From Bryobacterales bacterium (GTDB lineage Bacteria > Acidobacteriota > Terriglobia > Bryobacterales > Bryobacteraceae), in NCBI GenBank assembly GCA_020852175.1, contig JADZBH010000065.1:1-36917 (forward strand): a stretch of DNA of 36,917 nucleotides. The letters run 5' to 3'. A model generated the notes under the pieces. The model worked only from the letters and a program-made list of their open reading frames with translations. It ran no database searches and was not told where the DNA came from. The translations under genes and the position numbers were made by a program. Shown piece after piece: positions 15,572 through 23,685 of the stretch. The number at the start of each line of letters is the position of its first letter. The stretch's first letter is position 1.

Positions 15572-16141
15572 ATGCGAATGATTGCGGTTCTGCCTGTACT
15601 GGCCGTCGTGGCCGCGCCTTGGGTGGCCTCGGCGCAGTTTCCCGGCATTCTGGCTCAGGTGAAGCCGAACCGGCTCGCTCCGTACGTCCCTTCGCCGCAG
15701 AATGTGGTGGAAGAGATGCTTCGCGCCGCCAAGGTAAAGGCGGGCGAGACGGTGTACGACCTGGGTTCGGGGGATGGACGTGTGGTGATCACGGCCGCGC
15801 AGAAGTTCGGGGCCAGGGCGGTTGGCATTGAGATCAGCCCCAAGGAAGCGAAGCTTTCGCGCGAGAAGATCGTCCAGGCGAAGCTGGAAGACCGTGTGAA
15901 GATCATCGAAGCCGACGCGATGACGGCCGATCTTTCCGGCGCCGACGTGGTGACGCTCTATTTCCTGACCTCTTCGAACGATCTCATCCGGCCGCATCTG
16001 GAAAAGTCGTTGAAACCCGGCGCGCGCGTGGTGTCGCATGACTATCCCATCCGCGGCTGGAAGGAAACACGCGTGGAGCAGGTGGAAGCCTACAAGCGGG
16101 TGCACCACCTGTACGTCTACGAGATTCCCGCCAGCAGGTAG
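15572..16141 (+). CDS. class I SAM methyltransferase with signal-like N-terminus
   Basis: The predicted product has 189 residues. ATG 15572 is taken as start; GAGGAAGGG lies 12 bases upstream, a long spacing, and ATG 15578 is possible. VYDLGSGDGRV at 61-71 is the glycine-rich SAM-binding motif I, GIEISP at 85-90 is the acidic strand 2 end, and EADAMTADLSGADVVTLYFL gives motifs near strands 4-5. The first 22 residues (MIAVLPVLAVVAAPWVASAQF) look exactly like an exported signal peptide, which is odd because SAM is cytoplasmic; it may be an uncleaved anchor or the start may be misjudged. The substrate is unknown. It follows the VWA-like gene by 20 bases and precedes the AhpD-like gene by 19 bases. 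Confidence 0.7.
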   Translation: MRMIAVLPVLAVVAAPWVASAQFPGILAQVKPNRLAPYVPSPQNVVEEMLRAAKVKAGETVYDLGSGDGRVVITAAQKFGARAVGIEISPKEAKLSREKIVQAKLEDRVKIIEADAMTADLSGADVVTLYFLTSSNDLIRPHLEKSLKPGARVVSHDYPIRGWKETRVEQVEAYKRVHHLYVYEIPASR

Positions 16142-16160
16142 CCGGACGTCCGCCAAACTC

Positions 16161-16652
16161 ATGGAACCAAGAATCGATACCCACACACCTGAATACCAGG
16201 AAGAGATGAAGCCCCTGCTCGGCGTCGAGAACTTCCTGAACCGCTGTGGTTTGGAGCCACGGCTGATGGAACTGCTCCGCCTGCGCGTATCGCAAATCAA
16301 CGGATGCGCCTATTGCCTGGACATGCACTGGAAGGATCTGCGCGCGCTGGGCGAATCCGAACAACGGCTCTACGGGCTCGACGCCTGGGAAGAGTCGCCC
16401 TACTACACGGCACGGGAACGAGCGGCGCTGCGGTGGGCCGAAGCGGTGACGAATCTCCACGAGGGCCACGCGCCGGACGCTGTTTACCAAGCCGTGCGCG
16501 CGGAATTCACGGAGCGGGAACTCGTGCACCTGACGATGGCCGTTGGCATGATCAACCTCTGGAACCGTCTTGCCATTCCCCTGCGCATTGTTCCTGGCGC
16601 CTACGTTTCGCGCTACCTTCCGGCTCCCGCCTCTACGGCAGCTTCGAGCTGA
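16161..16652 (+). CDS. AhpD-like carboxymuconolactone decarboxylase-family protein
   Basis: The predicted product has 163 residues. ATG 16161 is selected because the sequence from there is the complete family core. The CxxCxxxH motif (GCAYCLDMH: Cys49, Cys52, His56) lies in the helical AhpD fold that peroxide-defence AhpD proteins and many uncharacterised relatives use for alkylhydroperoxidase-type thiol chemistry. ERAALRWAEAVT and LVHLTMAVGMINLWNRLAI are also typical. Activity and physiological electron donor cannot be inferred. It is third in the 14301-15572-16161 plus-strand set. Its last 20 bases overlap the 3' end of the convergent S1/P1 nuclease gene. Confidence 0.85.
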   Translation: MEPRIDTHTPEYQEEMKPLLGVENFLNRCGLEPRLMELLRLRVSQINGCAYCLDMHWKDLRALGESEQRLYGLDAWEESPYYTARERAALRWAEAVTNLHEGHAPDAVYQAVRAEFTERELVHLTMAVGMINLWNRLAIPLRIVPGAYVSRYLPAPASTAASS

Positions 16653-17559
16653 GCACGGCTGCCAGGCGGTAGGCCGCCAGCGCCGCGCGTTGATGCGCCA
16701 CGGCCAGCGATTCGGCTTCGTATGCCGGTGTGCGGCGGAACGGGTTCTCCCGCGTTCCCACGCCGGCCGGCATCACATAAGCCTTCATCTGGGCCACGGC
16801 GGAACCTTCCTCGATCCACACGTTCGGATCGAGGCTCAACTCCGCCGGTTTCCGGTGCTCCTTCTTCAGCCGCTTGGCCATCCAGTCGATATACACCTCG
16901 TCCCGCGTGACGCCGAGCAAATCGTCCCACACCGTGTGCAGGTTCGTGTAGCCGTCCACCACGACAAGATTGCCGCCCAGATCCGAAGCGGGCTTCCCCG
17001 AGCGGTCGAGCAGATGGTTTGTCAGGCGCGCCGTGCAGTGCAACGGCTGGTGAACATCGCCCTCCACATGCAGCAGCCAAACCAGATGATACCAGCCCAG
17101 TTCGCCCTCCAGGCCGGCAATCATCTTCGGCAGTTCCGTCTTGGCGCTCGGAACGGGCGATTTGGGCAGCCGTACGCCGTCGGGCGAGAAGTAAACGTTC
17201 ACATAGTGCCAGTTCGTGTGACGGCGCATGTCGGGGAAGGGAGGCAGCGTCCTGGTGGGTTTGGCGTCGCGGCGCGTATCGTCGTAAAATCGGCTGTCCC
17301 CCTTGATGTCGTCGCCCCACGCGGCGGCGTGAATGAACGCCCAACGCGCCGTTTGCCGGGCGTTGCCCTTCACGCCTTCGGTGAACTTCGCATAATCGGG
17401 ATGCCGGCGGATCAGTTCGTCCACGCGCGCGCGCGTCTTGCCGGACAACTGATCGTAGGCCATGGCGGCGATGATGCGGTGCCCCACCGGATGCCATGCC
17501 CACACAGGCGCGCACAGCGCCATCCAAACCGCCACAGCCATGAATCGCCGCATCATCAC
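16633..17559 (-). CDS. secreted S1/P1-type zinc nuclease
   Basis: The predicted product has 308 residues, starting at GTG 17559 or one of the two adjoining ATGs. The signal peptide ends VWA, so the mature protein starts with Trp22 (WHPVGH), whose free amino group and carbonyl are zinc ligands in this family. Further ligand regions are visible: WGDDIKGD, HTNWHYVNV, and LLHVEGDVHQPLH followed by DLGGNLV. The family are secreted single-strand-specific nucleases and 3'-nucleotidases with a three-zinc centre. Length is typical. GTG 17559 overlaps the TGA of pheT, so it is the last gene of the pheS-pheT strand; whether it is co-transcribed is unknown. Its 3' end overlaps the AhpD-like gene by 20 bases. 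Confidence 0.9.
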   Translation of the reverse strand: MMMRRFMAVAVWMALCAPVWAWHPVGHRIIAAMAYDQLSGKTRARVDELIRRHPDYAKFTEGVKGNARQTARWAFIHAAAWGDDIKGDSRFYDDTRRDAKPTRTLPPFPDMRRHTNWHYVNVYFSPDGVRLPKSPVPSAKTELPKMIAGLEGELGWYHLVWLLHVEGDVHQPLHCTARLTNHLLDRSGKPASDLGGNLVVVDGYTNLHTVWDDLLGVTRDEVYIDWMAKRLKKEHRKPAELSLDPNVWIEEGSAVAQMKAYVMPAGVGTRENPFRRTPAYEAESLAVAHQRAALAAYRLAAVLSSKLP

Positions 17560-19910
17560 ATCCTTAGTTGATAACCCGCCGCCTGCACGGCCGCGATGGC
17601 TTGTTCGCGTCCGGCCGTGATCTCGTCGGCCGAGAGTGTATGGTCCGCGGCGCCGAGCGTCACGCGGAAGCTCAGGCTCTTCTCGTCCGCGGCCAGCGGC
17701 GCGCCTTCATACTGGCCCACGAACTCGACGCCCAACAACGTCGGGACACCGGCGCGCAGCAGAAGCGAACGCACCACGCCTGCCTCCACGCGCGAGCCGG
17801 CCACCACCGACAGGTCGAACTCGCTCACCGGAAACCGGCGCAGCGGCTTGTACTTCACGGGAGCGGGGCGCAACCGGAACAACGCGGCCACGTCAAGATC
17901 GAGAATCGCTCCCCGCCCGTGCTCGCAATGAGACGGGTGCAACTCAAACACGCGGCCCACCGTTTCCCCGTGCGACTTCAGCGTCCACGCGCGCCGCGGA
18001 TGTTCGAAACAACGCGCCGCCCCCGCCGGCGACACCTCCACGCCCGGCGCCAGAATCCCGGCCAGCCGCTTCAACTCAAACAAGCCCGCCTCTCCGCCGC
18101 CGTCCTTGGCGTAGAGTGCCGCCACCAGGTGGGGAATCTCCGCGGGCAGTCCATCATCGGTCGCGCCGGCGCGTTTGTGGATCTCGTTGCCCATCTCGAA
18201 CAGCCGGAACGAATCCATGTGGCGGGCGTTGTCCTCGATGTTCCGCACGATGCGCGGCACCAGCGAAATTCGCATCAGACCCTGATCGCTGGCAATCGGG
18301 TTCAACACCTGAATGTGCTCTTCGGGCGGGAAACCGAACCGTTGGGCCAATTCCTCACTGAGGAACGAATAGTTGTAGACCTCGGTAAAGCCTTGTGCCG
18401 AGGCCCTGCGCCGCAATTCGTATTGATATTCGCGTTCGGGTGAGTCGGGAGGCGGCTCGGATGGCGCCAGCGGCGGCCGCGGCGGAATCGAGGCGTAACC
18501 GATCATGCGGCCGATCTCCTCCACCAGGTCCTCGGCGATCGAAATGTCTTTCGTGGCGCGCCACGACGGCGCCGTCACCGCGAGAGCCTCCGCGCCCTCC
18601 GGTTCCACGCCGAAGGCGAGCGAGCGGAGAATCCTCTCCACCTCCTGGCGATCCACGGCGCGGCCAATCTTGCGGTTCAGCCAAGCGAGATCGAGCCGGA
18701 TCACCGGCGGCGGTTTCACAGGCGCGGCGTTGTCCACCAGTCCGCCCGCCAGGCGTATCCCCGGCGACACCATCTGAAACAACTCCCAGCAGCGCGCCAG
18801 CGCTCGCACCGTATTGTGCGGATCCTGCGCCTTCTCGAACCGCATGCTGGCGTCGGTTCTCAACTTGAGCCGCGACGAGGTCTTGCGAATCGAAGCCGCC
18901 TGGAAGTTGGCCGATTCGAGAACCACGCGGCGCGTGCCCGAGTGAATGCCGGTGGGTCTGCCGCCAATGACACCGGCGATTGCCTCGGCGCCGCCCTCAT
19001 CGGAGATCACCAGCGCCTGCCCGTCCAGCGCGTACTCTTCCTCGTTCAGCGCCTGCACGCGCTCCCCGGGCCTGGCCCGCCGCACATAAATCGTGGAGCC
19101 CTTCAGAAGGTCCGCGTCGAAGGCGTGCGTCGGCTGCGCCAGTTCGGCCATCACCAGGTTCGTCACGTCGACGATGTTCGAAATCGGATTCAACCCGATC
19201 GACTCCAGGCGGTACTGCAACCACAACGGCGAGGGTCCGATGGTGACGTTCTCGAACACCAGCGCCGAGTAGCGCGGGCAGAGTTCATAGTCCTCGATCT
19301 CGACCCGCAGTGGAGGCTCGCCCGCCCACTCCACTTCGGGCACGGGGTCGCGGAGCGCCACACCCGTGATGGCCGCCACCTCGCGCGCCATGCCCAGATG
19401 CCCCCACAGATCGGGACGGTGCGTCAGGCTCTTGTTGTCGATCTCGATGATGTGATCGGGCGCGATGCCCGGCAGAGGATCGCCCGGCGCGCCTTCGCTG
19501 AATTCGAGGATCCCATCGTGCTCGCGGTTCACGCCAATTTCATCGCCAGCCGCCAGCATGCCTTCACTTTCAAGACCGGACACCTGGGCCGTTCCGATCT
19601 TCCGGCCGCCCTTCAGTTCGGCCCCTGGCATCACCCAGGCCGTCAGAATTCCGGCGCGGCAGTTTGGCGCGCCGCACACGACCTGCTTCCGGCCCAGCGG
19701 CCCGGCGTCGATCGTGGCGTGGACATTCTTCGAGCCCTCGACCGGCCGCACATCCAACACGCGCGCCAGCCGTACATGGTCAAGGAACGGCGCATAGGCT
19801 TCCGTGCCCTCGCACTCGGCGGTCTTGGTGGTGATCAACGCGCCCAGTTCATGAGGCTTCACGGCCAGCCCGGGCGCCAGTTCGGCAATCCAGTTTGCGG
19901 AGAACTTCAT
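17556..19910 (-). CDS. pheT: phenylalanyl-tRNA synthetase beta subunit
   Basis: The predicted product has 784 residues, the usual length. Residues about 40-150 are the EMAP-II/tRNA-binding OB fold (VVCGAPNCRAG, GLESEGMLAAGDEIG). The B3/4 editing domain follows with IVDVTNLVMAELAQPTHAFDADL. B5 and the degenerate class-II core are further on (EDLVEEIGRMIGY). The C-terminal 95 residues are the ferredoxin-like anticodon-binding domain (RRFPVSEFDLSVV to the end). It pairs with PheS to form the alpha2beta2 enzyme that charges tRNA-Phe. Its ATG overlaps the PheS stop by four bases (ATGA), so the two are coupled. It is followed by the S1/P1 nuclease gene. Confidence 0.97.
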   Translation of the reverse strand: MKFSANWIAELAPGLAVKPHELGALITTKTAECEGTEAYAPFLDHVRLARVLDVRPVEGSKNVHATIDAGPLGRKQVVCGAPNCRAGILTAWVMPGAELKGGRKIGTAQVSGLESEGMLAAGDEIGVNREHDGILEFSEGAPGDPLPGIAPDHIIEIDNKSLTHRPDLWGHLGMAREVAAITGVALRDPVPEVEWAGEPPLRVEIEDYELCPRYSALVFENVTIGPSPLWLQYRLESIGLNPISNIVDVTNLVMAELAQPTHAFDADLLKGSTIYVRRARPGERVQALNEEEYALDGQALVISDEGGAEAIAGVIGGRPTGIHSGTRRVVLESANFQAASIRKTSSRLKLRTDASMRFEKAQDPHNTVRALARCWELFQMVSPGIRLAGGLVDNAAPVKPPPVIRLDLAWLNRKIGRAVDRQEVERILRSLAFGVEPEGAEALAVTAPSWRATKDISIAEDLVEEIGRMIGYASIPPRPPLAPSEPPPDSPEREYQYELRRRASAQGFTEVYNYSFLSEELAQRFGFPPEEHIQVLNPIASDQGLMRISLVPRIVRNIEDNARHMDSFRLFEMGNEIHKRAGATDDGLPAEIPHLVAALYAKDGGGEAGLFELKRLAGILAPGVEVSPAGAARCFEHPRRAWTLKSHGETVGRVFELHPSHCEHGRGAILDLDVAALFRLRPAPVKYKPLRRFPVSEFDLSVVAGSRVEAGVVRSLLLRAGVPTLLGVEFVGQYEGAPLAADEKSLSFRVTLGAADHTLSADEITAGREQAIAAVQAAGYQLRM

Positions 19911-20935
19911 CGGAATTGATTCAGAAATCGGAGATCGCCCGACTGCAGCAGCCGGATGTCGTCAATGCCATAGCGCATCATCGCCAGGCGTGTCAGCCCC
20001 AGGCCGAAAGCGAAGCCATTCCACTCGCCGGGGTCGATGCCGCCCGCGCGCAGCACGTTGGGATGCACCAGGCCGCAGGGCAGCAGTTCCACCCAGCCCG
20101 TGTATTTGCATACCGCGCAGCCCCCGCCGCCACACAACAGGCACTGAATGTCCAACTCGAAGCCCGGCTCCACGAAAGGGAAGTAGCCCGGGCGCAGACG
20201 CACCGTCACTTCACGCTGGAAGATCTCCTTCAACAGCGTCTTCATGAAGTACAGCATGTGGGCGATGGAGACCTCGCGGTCCACCATCATGCCTTCGAGC
20301 TGATAAAAGGTGTGCTCGTGGGAAGGGTCGACCTCCTCGTTGCGGAAGACACGGCCCGGCGCGATCATGCGCAACGGGGCGCCCAACCGCTTCATGCCCC
20401 GCACCTGCACGGGCGAGGTGTGCGTGCGCAACAGGCGGCCGCCCTCCAGCCAGAAGGTGTCCTGCATGTCGCGCGCCGGATGCGTGGGCGGAATGTTCAA
20501 GGCGTCGAAGTTGTGAAACTCGGTTTCCACCTCGGGGCCGCTCAGCACGGCGAAGCCCATCGAGGTGAACACGTCCTCCAGATACCGCTGTACCTGCGTC
20601 ACCGGATGCAGGGCGCCCGGATTCACGCCCGGCGCGGGCACTGTCAGGTCCATCCATTCGGCGTCCAGCCGGGCTGTCAGCGCCGCCGCCTGAAAGGCGC
20701 TCGTACGCTCCTCCAGCGCCGATTCGATGGCCGCCTTCACCGCGTTCAGCAACTGGCCCATCGCCGCGCGTTCATCCTTGGCCACCTGGGCCATTTCCTT
20801 GCCCGCACCGGCGAGCACGCCCTTGCGGCCCACCGTTTCGACACGAATGGCTTCGAGTTCGTCGAGCGAGGAGGCGCGTGCGATGCGCCCGGTCGCGCTC
20901 TCCTTCAATTCCTGTAGCGTGTCTGCCAAACTCAT
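19907..20935 (-). CDS. pheS: phenylalanyl-tRNA synthetase alpha subunit
   Basis: The predicted product has 342 residues from ATG 20935. The frame is open 33 bases further upstream, but MSLADTLQELK is the natural helical start. An N-terminal coiled-coil tRNA-binding region (1-90) leads into the class II catalytic core: HPARDMQDTFW (152-162), motif 2 PGRVFRNEEVDPSHEHTFYQ (193-212) and motif 3 GLGLTRLAMMRYG near the C-terminus. A cysteine-rich loop (CLLCGGGGCAVC) sits before it, as in a subset of bacterial PheS. It activates phenylalanine and works with PheT. It follows the unknown gene at 21413 by 13 bases and overlaps pheT by four bases. Confidence 0.97.
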   Translation of the reverse strand: MSLADTLQELKESATGRIARASSLDELEAIRVETVGRKGVLAGAGKEMAQVAKDERAAMGQLLNAVKAAIESALEERTSAFQAAALTARLDAEWMDLTVPAPGVNPGALHPVTQVQRYLEDVFTSMGFAVLSGPEVETEFHNFDALNIPPTHPARDMQDTFWLEGGRLLRTHTSPVQVRGMKRLGAPLRMIAPGRVFRNEEVDPSHEHTFYQLEGMMVDREVSIAHMLYFMKTLLKEIFQREVTVRLRPGYFPFVEPGFELDIQCLLCGGGGCAVCKYTGWVELLPCGLVHPNVLRAGGIDPGEWNGFAFGLGLTRLAMMRYGIDDIRLLQSGDLRFLNQFR

Positions 20936-20948
20936 GCCGGTTCGCGCC

Positions 20949-21413
20949 TCAGGCCGCCGCCGGCCCAAACAGCGCCGACTTCTCGTCCACTTCGTGCGCC
21001 AGATGGTTCAGATAAAACACGAGTACGGCTTCCGGGAACCTCGCGTGGAACTCCGTATAGGAGCGTTGCTGCCAGTCGCCCGCGAGGTGATCGTTCAACT
21101 TCGCGTCCTTCTCGAAAAAGCCTTCGTTGTGCGGGACGCCCAGGTGGTTGAGCACGGCGACGATCATGTCCATGTGCGACACCAGAATCGCCTGCGCCAA
21201 CTCCACGGCGAACTCCTCATCCTGTTCGCCAAGCCGCGCCAGGAACTTCGGGGCCGCCTTGCGCAGCGACTCCTGGTTCAGCTTCACCAGCCGCGCGCGC
21301 AGCTTGAACCGTTCAAACAGTTGGAAGGTTTTCAGTTTCCCCAAAGAGATCTGGCGTAGGCACGCATCCAGGCGCTCCTGCCCCAGACCGAGGAACACAT
21401 CGGAGAGGGTCAT
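20949..21413 (-). CDS. unrecognised helical protein upstream of pheS
   Basis: The predicted product has 154 residues, soluble and almost wholly helical, without signal peptide or cysteine/histidine clusters. Segments such as LARLGEQDEEFAVELAQAIL, SHMDMIVAVLNHLGVPHNEG and HARFPEAVLVFYLNHLAHEVD look like a real folded protein. I do not recognise the family. The ATG has only GGGGA close upstream. It ends 13 bases before pheS on the same strand, and is probably first in the pheST transcript, suggesting a housekeeping role that I cannot name. A TGCTACACT element just upstream may be its promoter. Confidence 0.7.
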   Translation of the reverse strand: MTLSDVFLGLGQERLDACLRQISLGKLKTFQLFERFKLRARLVKLNQESLRKAAPKFLARLGEQDEEFAVELAQAILVSHMDMIVAVLNHLGVPHNEGFFEKDAKLNDHLAGDWQQRSYTEFHARFPEAVLVFYLNHLAHEVDEKSALFGPAAA

Positions 21414-21421
21414 TCCCCGTT

Positions 21422-21430
21422 AGTGTAGCA
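21422..21430 (-). promoter_or_regulatory. candidate extended -10 element ahead of the pheST unit
   Basis: On the minus strand the sequence reads TGCTACACT, an extended -10-like element (TGn before TACACT, 21422-21427). It is only 8 bases before the ATG at 21413. No -35 hexamer is spaced well. If used, the transcript would have almost no leader. Motif resemblance only. Confidence 0.25.
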
Positions 21431-21504
21431 AGCGGGCCACGGCGCAAGCGCCGCCGCGCCCGCGGCCGCCGCGATTCGCCGGGCAAATTGTAGACTGAAA
21501 GCCT

Positions 21505-22680
21505 ATGCCACAAACGACGTGCACTCTTTCGCCTCCCAAACGGCTCTTGATGGGGCCCGGTCCCAGCATGGTGGAGCCTCGCGTCTACGCCGCCATGGCA
21601 CAGCCGATCGTGGGCCACTTGGATCCTTACTTTTTCCAGATTTCCGAGGAGATCCGGGGGCTTCTCGCCACGGCCTTCGGCACGTCGAACCAGTTCACCA
21701 TGGCCATTTCCGGCACCGGCAGCGCCGGCATGGAAGCGTGCGTTTCGAATTTTGTCGAGGATGGCTCCAAGATGGCCGTGCTGGCCAACGGGTTTTTCTG
21801 CGACCGCCTGAGCGAGTTGGGCAGAAGGCAGGGCGCCAACGTCGTGCGCCTGGAGAAGCCCTGGGGCGAAGTCTTCTCCGACGGCGAGGCGCGCGACTTC
21901 ATCAAGCGCGAGAAACCGAACGTGGTGGCCTATGTCATGGCCGAAACCTCGACCGGCGTGAAGCAGCCGGGCAAGGCGATTTGCGAGGCGGCGCACGAAG
22001 TGGGCGCGCTGGTGGTGGCGGATTGCGTGACGGCGCTGGGCACCATGCCTTGCAATATCGATGAAACGGGCATCGACGCCGCGTATTCGTGCACGCAAAA
22101 AGGGCTGGGAGCGCCTCCCGGACTGGCGCCTGTCAGCATCTCTCCGCGCGCGCTGGAGACTCTGCGCGGCCGCACCACGTCGCACAAGAGCTGGTATTTC
22201 GATTTGAAACTGCTGGATGAATACTACGGTTCCTCGCATCGCTATCACCATACGGCGCCAATCTCCATGTTCTATGCGCTGCGCGAAGCCTTGGAGATCA
22301 TCCGCGAAGAGGGGTTGCCGGCGCGCTTTGCCCGGCATGAACGCAACCACAAGGCGTTCGTGGCGGGTCTGGAAGCAATGGGCCTGCGCATGTTCGTCGC
22401 GCCGGAGCACCGCATGTGGGCGTTGAATACGCCGTGCGTGCCCGAAGGCGTCACCGATCTCGCCATCCGCAAACGGCTGATGGAAGGGGACGGCATCGAA
22501 ATTCTGGGTGGCTTCGGCCCGCTTGCCGGCAAGGTGTTCCGCATCGGCATCATGGGTGCGGGCTCGCGCGAGGAAAACGTCCTGTTGCTGTTGGACCGTA
22601 TGGAATCCGCGCTGCGGGCCGAGGGCTTCCCGCCCAGGTCCAGCGGTGTCGAGGCCGCCAGGGCTTTCTACTCGGCCTGA
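21505..22680 (+). CDS. class V PLP aminotransferase (alanine/serine-glyoxylate type)
   Basis: The predicted product has 391 residues. It opens with LLMGPGPSMVEPRVYAAM, the signature start of alanine-glyoxylate and serine-glyoxylate aminotransferases, and SGTGSAGMEACVSNF follows in the cofactor-phosphate region. ADCVTALGTMP holds the PLP-pyridine Asp, and SCTQKGLGAPPG carries the Schiff-base Lys199. GGFGPLAGKVFRIGIMG closes the small domain. The family moves amino groups between alanine or serine and glyoxylate. Which donor is used cannot be fixed here. It is the only gene on its strand locally: divergent from the pheST unit and convergent (13-base overlap) with the GGDEF gene. Confidence 0.9.
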   Translation: MPQTTCTLSPPKRLLMGPGPSMVEPRVYAAMAQPIVGHLDPYFFQISEEIRGLLATAFGTSNQFTMAISGTGSAGMEACVSNFVEDGSKMAVLANGFFCDRLSELGRRQGANVVRLEKPWGEVFSDGEARDFIKREKPNVVAYVMAETSTGVKQPGKAICEAAHEVGALVVADCVTALGTMPCNIDETGIDAAYSCTQKGLGAPPGLAPVSISPRALETLRGRTTSHKSWYFDLKLLDEYYGSSHRYHHTAPISMFYALREALEIIREEGLPARFARHERNHKAFVAGLEAMGLRMFVAPEHRMWALNTPCVPEGVTDLAIRKRLMEGDGIEILGGFGPLAGKVFRIGIMGAGSREENVLLLLDRMESALRAEGFPPRSSGVEAARAFYSA

Positions 22681-23567
22681 CCGGCAGGACAGCCTGTGAT
22701 CCGGTTCCGCCCCAGCCGCTTGCTCATTCTCAGGCGGTAGGCGGCATGGCCAATGAGGTCGTGGGGATGATCGCCGGTCCCGGCCATCTCCACGCCGCCT
22801 GAAATGGTGAACGCAACGGGTGTTCCCAACCACTGCAGGCTCACCTGCTCGATGGCGGCGCGGCAAAGTTCCGCCTTTGCTTCCACCGCGGCCGTGCTTC
22901 CATGGAGGAGCGCCAGGAACTGCTCGCCACCCCAGCGGCAAAGGACATCGCTCGCGTCCAGACAGGCGGCGAGTGTCAACGAAGAGGCGCGCAGGATCCG
23001 GTCGCCACATTCAAACCCATGCCGCGCATTGAGCGCCTGCATCGAGTCGATGTCAAACAACGCCAAGCCAAACGGCCACCGCTGTAACTGATGGCGGATC
23101 AGATAGGATTCCAACTCCTGCGCGGCCAGACGCCGGTTGCCCAGGCCGGTCATCGTGTCCAGAAGGTCCAGTTCCGGATTACCGCGTGCGTGCTCCAGTA
23201 CCGGCATCACCGGGGAGGCAGCGATGAGCGTGGCGAGCGTGGCGTCCGCTCCGGCCAGAGCAGGCGGCAGGCGATGCGCGGACACTTCGACCGCCAGCAG
23301 GTGCCCTTCCCGGTGCCGCAGGAACGTGCGCCGCATGGCGCAGCCACGCAGCGCCACTAACAAACCGTCCTCCCAACGAGAACCCACCACCGTGTGGCGA
23401 TGGCGTCCGGACAACGCCTCGGCGGCGCGATTCCAGTGCTGCACACTTCGATCCCGGTTCAGAAGCGCGAGTCCCACAGGCATCTCGTCCAGCAGGGATT
23501 CCACGCGCGAACGGCGGGAGTTCGCGTATACAAGGGTCCGGTATTGGACTACTTCCGGCATGTTCAT
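22668..23567 (-). CDS. PAS-GGDEF protein with altered active-site motif
   Basis: The predicted product has 299 residues and is soluble. Residues about 20-100 resemble a PAS sensor (MPVGLALLNRDRSVQHWNRAAEALSG). From about 133 there is a GGDEF domain: DTMTGLGNRRL, FDIDSMQALN (metal Asp), GFECGD and CRWGGEQF at 210-217. The canonical motif is GG(D/E)EF, and here the fourth position is Gln216, so diguanylate cyclase activity is likely reduced or lost and it may be a c-di-GMP or GTP sensor. His in the usual GHxxGD is replaced (GFECGD). No EAL or HD-GYP partner is in the window. It lies 118 bases after the phosphoesterase gene, on the same strand. Confidence 0.85.
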   Translation of the reverse strand: MNMPEVVQYRTLVYANSRRSRVESLLDEMPVGLALLNRDRSVQHWNRAAEALSGRHRHTVVGSRWEDGLLVALRGCAMRRTFLRHREGHLLAVEVSAHRLPPALAGADATLATLIAASPVMPVLEHARGNPELDLLDTMTGLGNRRLAAQELESYLIRHQLQRWPFGLALFDIDSMQALNARHGFECGDRILRASSLTLAACLDASDVLCRWGGEQFLALLHGSTAAVEAKAELCRAAIEQVSLQWLGTPVAFTISGGVEMAGTGDHPHDLIGHAAYRLRMSKRLGRNRITGCPAGQAE

Positions 23568-23624
23568 GACGGCGGCCTCAACTGGCTGGCAGGCGGCAGG
23601 AACCTGATGCTCCCAAGAGCGAAC

Positions 23625-23639
23625 TGAATGAACTATTCA
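23625..23639. repeat. 15-bp inverted repeat upstream of the GGDEF gene
   Basis: TGAAT (23625-23629) and ATTCA (23635-23639) are inverted copies around a 5-base centre, in the 118-bp gap between phosphoesterase and GGDEF genes. It has the size of a small operator. Too short to rule out chance. Confidence 0.25.
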
Positions 23640-23685
23640 CTTCCACTATGCGCCGGTGCGCGGAAAATTGCCAGAGCGAATCCGG

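Noticed and set aside
21313..23010. Minus-strand open frame of about 565 codons
   Set aside because: Antisense to the aminotransferase gene and overlapping the true 21413 and GGDEF genes; its translation has no recognisable domain.
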